9,115 bases of DNA from Bacteroidota bacterium (GCA_030695265.1 JAUYTA010000455.1:1-9115), one strand, 5' to 3'; positions 1 through 6,701 are shown, numbered from the stretch's first letter. Notes: generated from the sequence alone by a model not told the origin. Translations and numbers: made by a program.

Positions 1-2
1 AT

Positions 3-308
3 ATAAACCATCCGAAGTATGGAAAGGTGTACCAAAGGTTCGATCATAATCCGGTAGTTTTTAGGCATTCACGCGGAAATTACTATTATTCAGGAAATAA
101 TTTTTACAGCTATCGTAAAGGAGTTGGTTACTACGTTGTTGAACCTCCACGTCAGGTTTATTTCAGGGAGTTGCCCTTCAGGAGTGAAAGAGTTTATGCA
201 CACGGACAGCCATATTACAAAAACGGAGATTTGTATTTCAGCTATTCACCAAGAGGATATGTAATTGTTCCTTCACCGTTTAAGGTAAATTTCTCAGTCA
301 GATTTTAA
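3..308 (+). CDS. C-terminal fragment of a Tyr/Gly-rich DUF6515-like protein
   Basis: The reading frame is open to the left edge of the window. A GTG at position 27 is possible as a start, but the codons before it (reading INHPKYGK) continue the same composition, so I read this as the 3' end of a longer gene. The visible 102 residues are rich in Tyr, Gly, Phe and Pro. They hold two similar units: one from about GNYYYSGNNFY to the following YYVVEPP, and one from GQPYYKNGDLYF to GYVIVPSP. This YYY-x-G-x-FY ... GY-VV-x-P pattern resembles DUF6515 proteins, which are usually exported envelope proteins of unknown function. The signal peptide, if any, lies outside the window. The gene ends in TAA at 306-308, just before a strong terminator, and is convergent with purC. 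Family assignment is from memory of the pattern and is moderate; no function can be given. Confidence 0.65.
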   Translation: MNHPKYGKVYQRFDHNPVVFRHSRGNYYYSGNNFYSYRKGVGYYVVEPPRQVYFRELPFRSERVYAHGQPYYKNGDLYFSYSPRGYVIVPSPFKVNFSVRF

Positions 309-338
309 AAATTAAATCAATCATTCATCTTTAGAATA

Positions 339-383
339 AAGAAGGCTGCCTCAGATTTGCGAGGCAGCCTTCTTACTTTTTTT
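339..383 (+). terminator. Rho-independent terminator between convergent genes
   Basis: A perfect 14 bp inverted repeat (339-352 with 361-374, arms AAGAAGGCTGCCTC and its complement) encloses an 8 nt loop and is followed on the + strand by AC and seven T (377-383). This is a textbook intrinsic terminator for the left-edge gene. The same hairpin lies directly behind the purC stop codon on the minus strand, but the T run there is short (TTTATTCT), so it may also stop the opposite operon less efficiently. The T run overlaps the purC stop codon. Confidence 0.9.
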
Positions 384-1329
384 ATAAGCTTTTCAGGAAT
401 AAATTGATATTGTTTTCAATTCTGTCCTGAATATTTTCCAAATCAGATTTGACAAATGAATCGCTGGTAATGCTCTCGAAAAGTTCAATATACCTTTCTG
501 ATACTGATTGTACAAATGATTCGCTCATTTCAGGAACAACCTGACCTTCCTTGCCCTGAAATCCGTTCTCGATCAGCCATTGACGCACGAATTCTTTTGA
601 AAGTTGCTTTTGGTTTTCACCTTTGGCCAGACGATCTTCGTAACCTTCTGCATAAAAGTATCGAGATGAATCAGGTGTATGAATTTCGTCGATCAAATAA
701 ATCTTTCCATCTTTTTTCCCAAACTCATATTTGGTATCTACCAGGATTAAACCTTTTTCGGCAGCAATTACGGTACCTCGCCGAAATACTTCACGGGTAT
801 AATTTTCAAGCATTTCGTAATCTTCTTTACTCACAATGGCCTGATCAATAATTTCTTCTCTCGTAATATCTTCATCATGGCCTTCGTATGCCTTGGTAGT
901 AGGAGTTAAAATTGGCTCCGGAAATTTCTGGTTTTCAACCATTCCGTCGGGCATCGGTACTCCACATAAAACTCTTTTTCCACTACGATACTCGCGCCAT
1001 GCATGTCCGGTTAAATAACCACGGATTACCATTTCCACTTTGAATGGTTCGCAATGATGGCCAACGGTTACATTTGGATCGGGAGTTGCGACTTTCCAGT
1101 TAGGAACAATGTCGCTGGTGGCATCCAGAAATTTTGCGGCTATCTGATTCAAAACCTGTCCCTTATAAGGGATTCCTTCCGGTAGAACAACATCGAAGGC
1201 TGAAATACGGTCGGTAACTACCATCACAAGATATTCGTCGTTGATGTTGTAAACATCCCTCACTTTTCCGTGATAAACGTTTTTCTGTCCGGCAAAATTA
1301 AAATCGGTACGTGTTAATGCTTTGCTCAT
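382..1329 (-). CDS. purC: Phosphoribosylaminoimidazole-succinocarboxamide synthase (SAICAR synthase)
   Basis: Cytoplasmic enzyme of de novo purine synthesis that joins CAIR and aspartate using ATP to form SAICAR. The 315-residue protein is full length for the longer PurC type common in Bacteroidota. Visible motifs are the nucleotide-binding GKVRDVY (21-27), DRISAFDV (40-47), the first family signature around [17 protein letters not shown] (95-111), [11 protein letters not shown] (194-204), and the second signature [12 protein letters not shown] (214-225). No key motif appears broken. It is the last gene of a minus-strand operon, starting 11 bp after the stop of the TOPRIM-like gene and ending on the shared terminator. 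The leader before the ATG is very A/T-rich with no Shine-Dalgarno sequence, which is usual for Bacteroidota. Its base composition (about 45% GC in two hand-counted lines, 901-1020) matches phoH and not the two genes between them. Assignment is secure. Confidence 0.97.
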   Translation of the reverse strand: MSKALTRTDFNFAGQKNVYHGKVRDVYNINDEYLVMVVTDRISAFDVVLPEGIPYKGQVLNQIAAKFLDATSDIVPNWKVATPDPNVTVGHHCEPFKVEMVIRGYLTGHAWREYRSGKRVLCGVPMPDGMVENQKFPEPILTPTTKAYEGHDEDITREEIIDQAIVSKEDYEMLENYTREVFRRGTVIAAEKGLILVDTKYEFGKKDGKIYLIDEIHTPDSSRYFYAEGYEDRLAKGENQKQLSKEFVRQWLIENGFQGKEGQVVPEMSESFVQSVSERYIELFESITSDSFVKSDLENIQDRIENNINLFLKSL

Positions 1330-1340
1330 TTTATTTATTA

Positions 1341-1880
1341 TTAAAGTTGTTTTATCTCATCCGCTAGTGAGTGAAAATTATTTAATTTCAGATAGTTAAT
1401 CCATTTTGTTAAGGTAACAATCTGAGAGGCATTACGATTTTTTAATTCTTTAAATAGGTTTATTAGCTGAGGGTCTTTTTTGCTTGTTTGTTTCTTCGTT
1501 TTTTGTTTTAATTTTTCTAAATCATTTTCTAATCCATATTCAGTTAAATCAATATCAACTTCAGAGCAAGATTCTAAAATAAACCGTTCAATTGCCGGAG
1601 AAATCTGAATAATGTAATGATGCTTGTCCGGATGTTTATACAGGAATAGATTTTTTTTATTTGCGACTGGATTAAATTCGTCTAAATACTTAATCGTCTG
1701 CTTATCTTTATCAATGATCCCCAAAGCAAAATCATCTTTTAAATCATTTTGCATCTTGTTTGCTACTTTATTGCATCCCATTTGATGGTTGTAGCCTCGC
1801 TGATTATCCGGAGGAACAATTGTTTCAATAAATGCAGTATCCGCATAACATTCCGGAATCACAAGATAGTCCAGTTTCAT
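1341..1880 (-). CDS. Small TOPRIM-like protein, putative nuclease partner of the upstream ATPase
   Basis: A 179-residue protein I cannot place in a named family. The N-terminal half has the layout of a TOPRIM fold as seen in OLD nucleases and DUF4435/DUF3226-type proteins. A beta strand ends in an acidic residue (YLVIPE, E10), followed by GCNKVANKM (35-43), a hydrophobic strand ending in a DxD pair ([10 protein letters not shown]57 and D59), and an IERFILE segment (97-103, E98) like the 'hdIE' element of DUF4435. The middle (about 118-136) is a Lys-rich, probably helical linker, and the C-terminal part looks helical. There is no signal peptide or membrane segment. Its ATG overlaps the ATPase stop codon as ATGA (1877-1880), so the two are almost certainly translationally coupled and likely act together. 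GC is about 27% in four hand-counted lines (1381-1620), far below purC and phoH, which suggests acquisition. The TOPRIM reading is an inference from motif spacing; the canonical ExG after the first strand is absent (E-C here). A non-nuclease effector is possible. Confidence 0.7.
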   Translation of the reverse strand: MKLDYLVIPECYADTAFIETIVPPDNQRGYNHQMGCNKVANKMQNDLKDDFALGIIDKDKQTIKYLDEFNPVANKKNLFLYKHPDKHHYIIQISPAIERFILESCSEVDIDLTEYGLENDLEKLKQKTKKQTSKKDPQLINLFKELKNRNASQIVTLTKWINYLKLNNFHSLADEIKQL

Positions 1881-2872
1881 TTCAGAAATGTTTCATAATT
1901 CGTAAACAAATCAATTCCATATCTCTGAATGTCCTCCATATCTTCTTTTGAAAGCTTATTTGCAATTGTTTCCCCATCTTTATAATCAACCATAAAAATC
2001 GATAATTCATCCATCGCATTTTCCAAAAAATAATCAAGAATATACGGGCTGTGTGTCGAAATCACAAATTGGTTTGATTTTGCTTCAATTATTTCCCTGG
2101 TGATGTGAATAATATAAGGCGGAAAAGCATGAGCTTCCGGTTCTTCAAAAATAAGAATTGAATTTTGGTTGGAAGCAATTGCTGTTTTATAGAAAATGAC
2201 TCTCTGAAGTGTATCTGCTATTGATTTATAGGGAATTAGAAAAATCTCTTTCCCTTTTTGTTCTTTCATAATTTTCAATTCCTGGCTGGCACGATCAAAA
2301 ACCAGACTCAAATTGTATTCATTAAACAATTGAATCAGATCTTTTTTTAGTGTTGGCAAATTCTCAACGATTTCCATCAGATTAGTGCCAGCAGGAGGTA
2401 ATAAGTTGGACAGATTATTTCGTTTTGGCTTTTGATTCGTCTTGAAATTGTAATACTTGAAAGGGTTTTTGTCGATGTCGTTTCCAAGAATAGTAACAGT
2501 TAGGTCTTTTTCTATTGAAATGATTGCATTTACATCCTGAATTTTCAGGTTTGTATCCAGCGGGGAAATATTATCTACTAAGTTGTATGAAAACCCAAAT
2601 TCTCCGAGGTTATTTTTTATTATAATTTGATTTTCAGTGTTTCCATCAAAAAAGAGTTCATTTAAATAATCGGCGCGAATAAAATTAGTCAGTTTTTTAC
2701 TTGAATTATATTTTAAGTACGGCAAACTAAATACCCCCAGAGCCTCCAGTATATTCGATTTTCCAACGTTGGGTTTGCCGATGAAAAGATTAATCCTGCT
2801 TAGGCCATCTAGTTTTAAATTCCTGATTGATTTGAAATTTGAAATAGATATGTGATCAATTAAATTCTTCAT
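1877..2872 (-). CDS. AAA/ABC-type ATPase of the OLD/AAA15 class
   Basis: A 331-residue cytoplasmic ATPase of the SMC/ABC-like group used by OLD, Septu and PARIS-type systems. The N-terminus has the typical HISISNFKSIRNLKLDGLSRINLFIG entry (7-32) split here around residue 20, then Walker A GKPNVGKS (32-39). SIADTLQRVIFY (217-228) sits where the ABC signature is expected, followed by Walker B ILIFEEPEAHAFPP (239-252) and the H-loop STHSPYILD (272-280). Between Walker A and Walker B lies a family-specific insertion (about 60-200), rich in Asn and Lys. The C-terminal tail ends in GIDLFTNYETFL. All ATPase motifs are intact, so it is probably active. It starts 13 bp after the phoH stop and overlaps the next gene by 4 bp. 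ATPases with the ADTLQR and EEPEAH motifs are, to my recollection, frequent in Bacteroidota. The function as sensor/motor for the downstream TOPRIM-like protein is inferred from gene order. Confidence 0.88.
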   Translation of the reverse strand: MKNLIDHISISNFKSIRNLKLDGLSRINLFIGKPNVGKSNILEALGVFSLPYLKYNSSKKLTNFIRADYLNELFFDGNTENQIIIKNNLGEFGFSYNLVDNISPLDTNLKIQDVNAIISIEKDLTVTILGNDIDKNPFKYYNFKTNQKPKRNNLSNLLPPAGTNLMEIVENLPTLKKDLIQLFNEYNLSLVFDRASQELKIMKEQKGKEIFLIPYKSIADTLQRVIFYKTAIASNQNSILIFEEPEAHAFPPYIIHITREIIEAKSNQFVISTHSPYILDYFLENAMDELSIFMVDYKDGETIANKLSKEDMEDIQRYGIDLFTNYETFLK

Positions 2873-2876
2873 AGTT

Positions 2877-2884
2877 CAAATGTA
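2877..2884 (-). promoter_or_regulatory. Possible internal -7 promoter element before the ATPase gene
   Basis: On the minus strand TACATTTG fits the Bacteroidota -7 consensus TAnnTTTG and lies between the phoH stop and the ATPase ATG. Transcription would begin at or within a few bases of the start codon, giving a nearly leaderless mRNA. I see no TTTG-like -33 element at the expected distance, so this may be coincidence in AT-rich DNA. Confidence 0.25.
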
Positions 2885-2885
2885 A

Positions 2886-3890
2886 TCAACTTTTTTGTTC
2901 CTTGTCTTTCTCTTGATTTTCAGGCTTGGCTCTTTTAGCAATTTCGTGTGCATGGTGTTTTTCGTAAGCGATTACGATATCGCGCACCAAACGGTGGCGC
3001 ACTATGTCTTTTACTTCGAATTGAACAAATGAAATATTGGGAATGTTTTTCAGTATTTTTTTTGCAAGTATCAATCCTGAAGGGCTGTGGAATGGCAGGT
3101 CGATTTGTGTTTCGTCACCGGTAACCACGAATTTTGTGTTGAGGCCCATTCGGGTGAGGAACATTTTTAACTGAAGGACGGTGGTGTTTTGTGCTTCGTC
3201 GAGTATCACAAATGCGTTGCTGAGTGTCCGTCCGCGCATAAATGCCAGTGGAGCAATTTGGATGATTCCATCTTTCATAAATTCTTCCAGTTTTTTTGCC
3301 GGAATCATGTCCAAAAGCGCATCATACAAAGGCTGTAAATACGGATCAATTTTTTCTTTCAAGTCACCAGGTAAGAATCCAAGGCGTTCTCCCGCTTCTA
3401 CAGCAGGTCTGCTAAGGATGATCCGCTTTATTTCGCGATTCTTCAAAGCCCTCACAGCCAGTGCAATTGCCGTGTATGTTTTTCCTGTTCCGGCCGGACC
3501 GATAGCAAAAATGAGATCTGAAGTTTTACATGCATCAACCAACACCTTTTGGTTTGGTGTCCTTGCCCTGATTGCCTTTCCATTGATTCCGAAAAGAAGC
3601 GCGTCTTTTTCTTCTTCGAAAGTATCATTACTCCCATCTTCATTAATAAATACCTGATTGATAATATTATCAGGCAAAACATTGAACTGATTGTAATGAT
3701 CCAAAATCAGATGAAATTTCTTTTCGAATCGGAGAATCTCTTCATCATCACCTTTGAGGATCACATCGTTGCCCCGATAAACAATTATCAATTTGGGAAA
3801 GAAGGATTTTATAAGGTTCATTTTTGCATTGTTCACACCGAAAAATTCCAGCGGATCAATTCCTTCAAGATGAATTAGTTTTTCAAACAT
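2886..3890 (-). CDS. phoH: PhoH-family ATPase
   Basis: PhoH-like cytoplasmic P-loop ATPase, a helicase-like family linked to RNA metabolism and stress; its exact role in Bacteroidota is not settled. I start it at the ATG at 3888-3890 (334 residues, MFEKLIHLEGIDP), not at the ATG 15 bp upstream. A GAGGA site (3899-3903) lies 8 nt before it, the likely promoter would leave almost no leader for the upstream ATG, and family members begin in this way. In this numbering: an N-terminal domain (1-100) with FFGVNN and a KH-like region, Walker A GPAGTGKT (131-138), SRPAVEAGERLGFLPGD (160-176), MRGRTL (218-223), Walker B VILDEAQN (228-235), TGDETQIDLP (257-266) and the C-terminal DIVRHRLVRDIV (295-306). 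All catalytic motifs are intact. The C-terminus is a charged Lys/Glu tail. It is the first gene of the minus-strand operon ending in purC. Confidence 0.95.
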   Translation of the reverse strand: MFEKLIHLEGIDPLEFFGVNNAKMNLIKSFFPKLIIVYRGNDVILKGDDEEILRFEKKFHLILDHYNQFNVLPDNIINQVFINEDGSNDTFEEEKDALLFGINGKAIRARTPNQKVLVDACKTSDLIFAIGPAGTGKTYTAIALAVRALKNREIKRIILSRPAVEAGERLGFLPGDLKEKIDPYLQPLYDALLDMIPAKKLEEFMKDGIIQIAPLAFMRGRTLSNAFVILDEAQNTTVLQLKMFLTRMGLNTKFVVTGDETQIDLPFHSPSGLILAKKILKNIPNISFVQFEVKDIVRHRLVRDIVIAYEKHHAHEIAKRAKPENQEKDKEQKS

Positions 3891-3898
3891 AGATGATT

Positions 3899-3903
3899 TC
3901 CTC
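3899..3903 (-). promoter_or_regulatory. Shine-Dalgarno site that fixes the phoH start
   Basis: GAGGA on the minus strand lies 8 nt before the ATG at 3888-3890. It sits inside what would be codons 1-3 of the longer alternative reading from 3905, which argues for the shorter protein. Clear Shine-Dalgarno sites are uncommon elsewhere in this window. Confidence 0.6.
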
Positions 3904-3916
3904 ATTTAATGCATGG

Positions 3917-3924
3917 CAAAAATA
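3917..3924 (-). promoter_or_regulatory. Putative promoter -7 element of the phoH-purC operon
   Basis: TATTTTTG on the minus strand fits the Bacteroidota TAnnTTTG consensus. A transcript starting a few bases downstream (around 3910-3913) would carry a leader of about 20 nt that includes the GAGGA site of phoH. No convincing -33 TTTG is visible upstream, so this rests on the -7 match and position. Confidence 0.5.
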
Positions 3925-3966
3925 ACCACTTTTACCAGATTAATTCCTCCGTTTCGAACTTTTGTG

Positions 3967-3974
3967 TACATTTG
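3967..3974 (+). promoter_or_regulatory. Putative promoter -7 element of the B12 operon
   Basis: TACATTTG matches the Bacteroidota -7 consensus TAnnTTTG. Transcription would start near 3979-3982, only a few bases before the 5' side of the riboswitch P1 stem at about 3984, which is the position expected for a riboswitch promoter. The -33 region (around 3940-3948) has only a poor match. Confidence 0.6.
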
Positions 3975-3983
3975 TCGGCGAAT

Positions 3984-4154
3984 AGGTTTCCGATTTTCGG
4001 AATGTAAAAGGGAAACAGGTGAATCCGGTAAAAAGGGTGATTCCTGTACAGTTCCCGCTGCTGTAAGTCCTGTATAACTTTTTAATAAAGTACCACTGTC
4101 CATTTCAATTTGGGCGGGAAGGAGTTAAAAAGGGGATGAGTCAGAAGACCTGCC
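3984..4154 (+). ncRNA. Cobalamin riboswitch aptamer
   Basis: The RNA element binds a cobalamin coenzyme and represses the downstream uptake genes. Visible parts in order: P1 5' strand AGGT (3984-3987) pairing with ACCT (4148-4151); a small hairpin TTCCG/CGGAA (3988-4002); the conserved core GGGAAACAGGTGAA (4010-4023), in which GGGAA pairs with TTCCC (4052-4056), ACAGG with CCTGT (4043-4047) and GAATC with GATTC (4039-4043), the last two sharing C4043; the L5-type CCGCTGCTGTAAG (4055-4067); CCACTG (4093-4098); GGGAAGG (4116-4122); and the B12 box AGTCAGAAGACCTGCC (4139-4154), close to consensus. The genes downstream (surface capture protein, BtuB-type receptor, BtuG-like lipoprotein) are exactly those expected under cobalamin control. 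Which corrinoid form is preferred cannot be read by eye. Confidence 0.95.
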
Positions 4155-4267
4155 TGTTCGAAGCTGGATTTTGACGCTTTCGGAGAAAAAGCAAAAAACC
4201 GTATCCTTTTCATTTTTCAATCCTGAAAAGCTGCAAAATCCAATCAAAAAACAAGATTTTGCTGTAA
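4155..4267 (+). promoter_or_regulatory. Riboswitch expression platform with alternative stems
   Basis: The 113 nt leader between the B12 box and the start codon contains competing inverted repeats. A long stem can form between 4165-4180 and 4227-4242: TGGATTTTG with CAAAATCCA and GCTTT with AAAGC, separated by a 2 x 2 internal loop. The same GCTTT (4176-4180) can instead pair locally with AAAGC at 4188-4192, and GCAAAATC (4233-4240) can instead pair with GATTTTGC (4255-4262), a stem ending 5 nt before the AUG at 4268. No stem is followed by a T run, so regulation is more likely at translation than at termination. No Shine-Dalgarno site is visible. The pairings are seen directly; the switching mechanism is inferred. 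Confidence 0.5.
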
Positions 4268-6697
4268 ATGAACAAGTTTCTTCAACTCCGTAAATTATTT
4301 GTAATCAGCATTCTGGTGTTGATAATTGTGAAGGCTCAGGGGCAGTTTGCAAATGGAATAGCTGATTATATACCGGCTCCCGGTCAATACACCAATGCTG
4401 ATTTTGTTGGAACTCCATCTGCTGCAACTTCGCTTGTTGGAACAAATCGGGGTTTGGTGAGCCTCGGAGCATTTGGCGGATCAATTACACTCCGGTTTGC
4501 TTCTGGAATTAAAAATGACCCGGAAAATCCATACGGAGTTGACTTTACAATCTTCGGAAATGCAACGCAGACATGGTCGGAACCCGGAATTGTTCAGGTT
4601 ATGAAAGACGAAAACAAAAACGGGCTTCCGGATGACACCTGGTACGAAATTGCAGGAAGCGATCATTATTGGAGCACCACCATTTCAAACTATGAAATCA
4701 CTTACCAAAACAGCGGTTTAAATACAGCAGCCGATATACACTGGACTGATAATCAGGAAAAATCAGGAGTAATTCCTGAAAATAGTTTTCACAGGCAAAG
4801 CTATTATCCCAATGCTGTTTTTTTTCCTCAGGTGTCGTCTGACAGATATATACTGAGCGGTACACGGCTCAAAGGTCAAATTGATTTGTCGAATCCGGGA
4901 GTGGTGAATTCTTTACGCAGGGCATTCGGCTATGCCGACAATACTCCGGTTATTTCGGCCAGCGAAAAATTACCCGACAATCCTTACACCATTGCAATTG
5001 AGGGAAGTGGTGGCGATGCCATTGACATTGATTGGGCGGTTGACAAATATGGGAAACATGTAAAACTCGATGAAATACATTTTGTTAGGATTTATACCGG
5101 AATGAACGCACTGGCCGGGTGGTTGGGTGAAATTTCGACTGAAGTTACCGGTATCCGCGCTGTTGAACCAGCCTCTGTAAATGGTTCGCGATCGATGGTT
5201 GTTATTCAGGATCTTCCTTCAAAAACCAGAGTAGGGGAAATTCTTGATTTAAATGCAGCATTGTTTGAATCAGGAATTAAAGTTGACGATGCTACTGCCA
5301 TTATTTGGTCAGTAAATAATCCAGAATTGGTTTTTATTGAAAATGATCAGTTGAAAGCCTTGCAAAACGGAACTTTTCGGCTACGGGCTTCTTCTGCTTT
5401 AAATTCAGGTATCTATGCTGAAAAAGAATTGGAAATATTCTCGGCTGGGAAGGCCTTAATTATACTCTCAACCAGTAGTTTAAAGGTGAATGACAAACTT
5501 GAACTGACGGGCAAATTAACTGATCAAAACGGGAATATTCTGACCGGAATTACCCCGAAATGGAGGATTGACGATGAATCAGTTGCAGAACTTATTCAGG
5601 TTGACGGAACTTATTTTCTTAAAGGTAAACAAACCGGTAAATGCTGGTTATATCTTGAGTCTGTTGAAATTGAGTCACTTCGTGATTCCGTTCAGATACA
5701 TATTCTTCCTGAATCGTTACTGAAGAAGGTTTTTATTTCAGTTAAAACTAATGAGAAGACTTTGGTTCCGCGGCATTCAATCTGGGTTGAAACCATTGAT
5801 TTGACATCGAAAGTTGATAAAGCGCAAAAATCCTATCAATTAACAGATACTTCATTTGTTTCTGTAGCACATGCATTGGCTGCCATCTACAAAAACACCG
5901 GATTGGAAAATGAATGGGCTTTTCGGGATGATGCTGAAGGTGGATCAGCGCTTTATTTATGGCGCATTCCTGAAACGGAGGAAGGATCAACAGTTTATCA
6001 TTTGGGTTATGGCGGATCGCGTACTTCTGCTTCTTACCGCAAAACATGGGTGGTAATGCTCAATCAACAGCCATTTGTGACCGGACTGGACAAAATTAAA
6101 GTGAACAACAACGATGAAATATTGGTATATCAAATTACCGACAACGAAATTCCATGGTCGGTAACGCATTTAACCACAGGTTCCGATTCATTAAAACTGA
6201 ATCAGACTGTTGATCTTCAGTTGATGAACTATTTTTGTTCCATGAATCAGAACCGAACGGTTTCGATCAATTCATCCGAAGTTTTGGCTTATCAGACTGT
6301 TCAATTAGAATTGCAAAATTCGACCAAAAGCGGTACAACTTACACAACCGATGAATTCGGAAAACTAGCTGTAAGTCTTGATAAAGCCGGTGAGTATCTG
6401 TTTGTTTCGGGCATGGACGCCTCAAAGTTATTTGTTGATTCTACAACTGGGAATAAAAACAATTTGGCGAATGGGCTTTCATGTAAAATTTATCCAAATC
6501 CTTTCACAAACTGGCTCAGCATAGAATGTTTGACACCAATACATTCTTTTGAAATCGTTGATTTACAAGGAAAAATAGTTTATTCAGAAGCCTTTTCTCA
6601 ATCGAAAATTGAGTTGTCTCACCTTCCTGCAGGATTTTATATTCTGAAAGTTAAGTCTGGAAGCCAGGTTTTTCAACAGAAATTAATCAAACAGTAA
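4268..6697 (+). CDS. T9SS-sorted surface protein with Ig-like and transcobalamin-like (DUF4430) regions
   Basis: An 809-residue exported protein, first gene after the cobalamin riboswitch. A signal peptide spans about 1-25 (Lys/Arg, hydrophobic LFVISILVLIIV, then AQG). Residues 26-300 form a globular domain common to Bacteroidota surface proteins, including a Ca-binding-like DENKNGLPDDTWYE (114-127) and GSGGDAIDIDWAVD (246-259). Two Ig/Big-like regions follow (about 308-391 and 396-480). Residues 487-625 resemble DUF4430, the transcobalamin C-terminal-like fold: SVAHALAAIYKNTGLENEW (532-550), YRKTWVVMLN (590-599) and NNDEILVYQI (614-623). A short beta-rich region follows, with TYTTDEFGKLAVSLDKAGEY (691-710). 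The C-terminus (about 740-809, IYPNPF ... LPAGFYILKV) is a type A T9SS sorting signal, so the protein is secreted through T9SS and probably anchored at the surface. Inferred role: extracellular corrinoid capture for the receptor encoded 4 bp downstream. The DUF4430 call is by pattern and should be checked. Confidence 0.88.
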   Translation: MNKFLQLRKLFVISILVLIIVKAQGQFANGIADYIPAPGQYTNADFVGTPSAATSLVGTNRGLVSLGAFGGSITLRFASGIKNDPENPYGVDFTIFGNATQTWSEPGIVQVMKDENKNGLPDDTWYEIAGSDHYWSTTISNYEITYQNSGLNTAADIHWTDNQEKSGVIPENSFHRQSYYPNAVFFPQVSSDRYILSGTRLKGQIDLSNPGVVNSLRRAFGYADNTPVISASEKLPDNPYTIAIEGSGGDAIDIDWAVDKYGKHVKLDEIHFVRIYTGMNALAGWLGEISTEVTGIRAVEPASVNGSRSMVVIQDLPSKTRVGEILDLNAALFESGIKVDDATAIIWSVNNPELVFIENDQLKALQNGTFRLRASSALNSGIYAEKELEIFSAGKALIILSTSSLKVNDKLELTGKLTDQNGNILTGITPKWRIDDESVAELIQVDGTYFLKGKQTGKCWLYLESVEIESLRDSVQIHILPESLLKKVFISVKTNEKTLVPRHSIWVETIDLTSKVDKAQKSYQLTDTSFVSVAHALAAIYKNTGLENEWAFRDDAEGGSALYLWRIPETEEGSTVYHLGYGGSRTSASYRKTWVVMLNQQPFVTGLDKIKVNNNDEILVYQITDNEIPWSVTHLTTGSDSLKLNQTVDLQLMNYFCSMNQNRTVSINSSEVLAYQTVQLELQNSTKSGTTYTTDEFGKLAVSLDKAGEYLFVSGMDASKLFVDSTTGNKNNLANGLSCKIYPNPFTNWLSIECLTPIHSFEIVDLQGKIVYSEAFSQSKIELSHLPAGFYILKVKSGSQVFQQKLIKQ

Positions 6698-6701
6698 GTT
6701 C

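Noticed and set aside
516..851. 111-codon plus-strand reading frame
   Set aside because: Antisense shadow of purC.
3181..3657. 158-codon plus-strand reading frame
   Set aside because: Antisense shadow of phoH, whose conserved motifs on the minus strand are unambiguous.
3891..3905. Longer phoH start (ATG at 3905, adding MRKSS)
   Set aside because: The codons overlap the GAGGA site for the ATG at 3888-3890, and the likely promoter at 3917-3924 would leave almost no leader.
3906..4103. 65-codon minus-strand reading frame ahead of phoH
   Set aside because: It lies antisense to the cobalamin riboswitch and promoter region and has no protein-like features.
4176..4192. Intrinsic terminator in the B12 leader (GCTTT/AAAGC hairpin)
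   Set aside because: The stem is only 5 bp and is followed by an A run, not a T run, on the coding strand.
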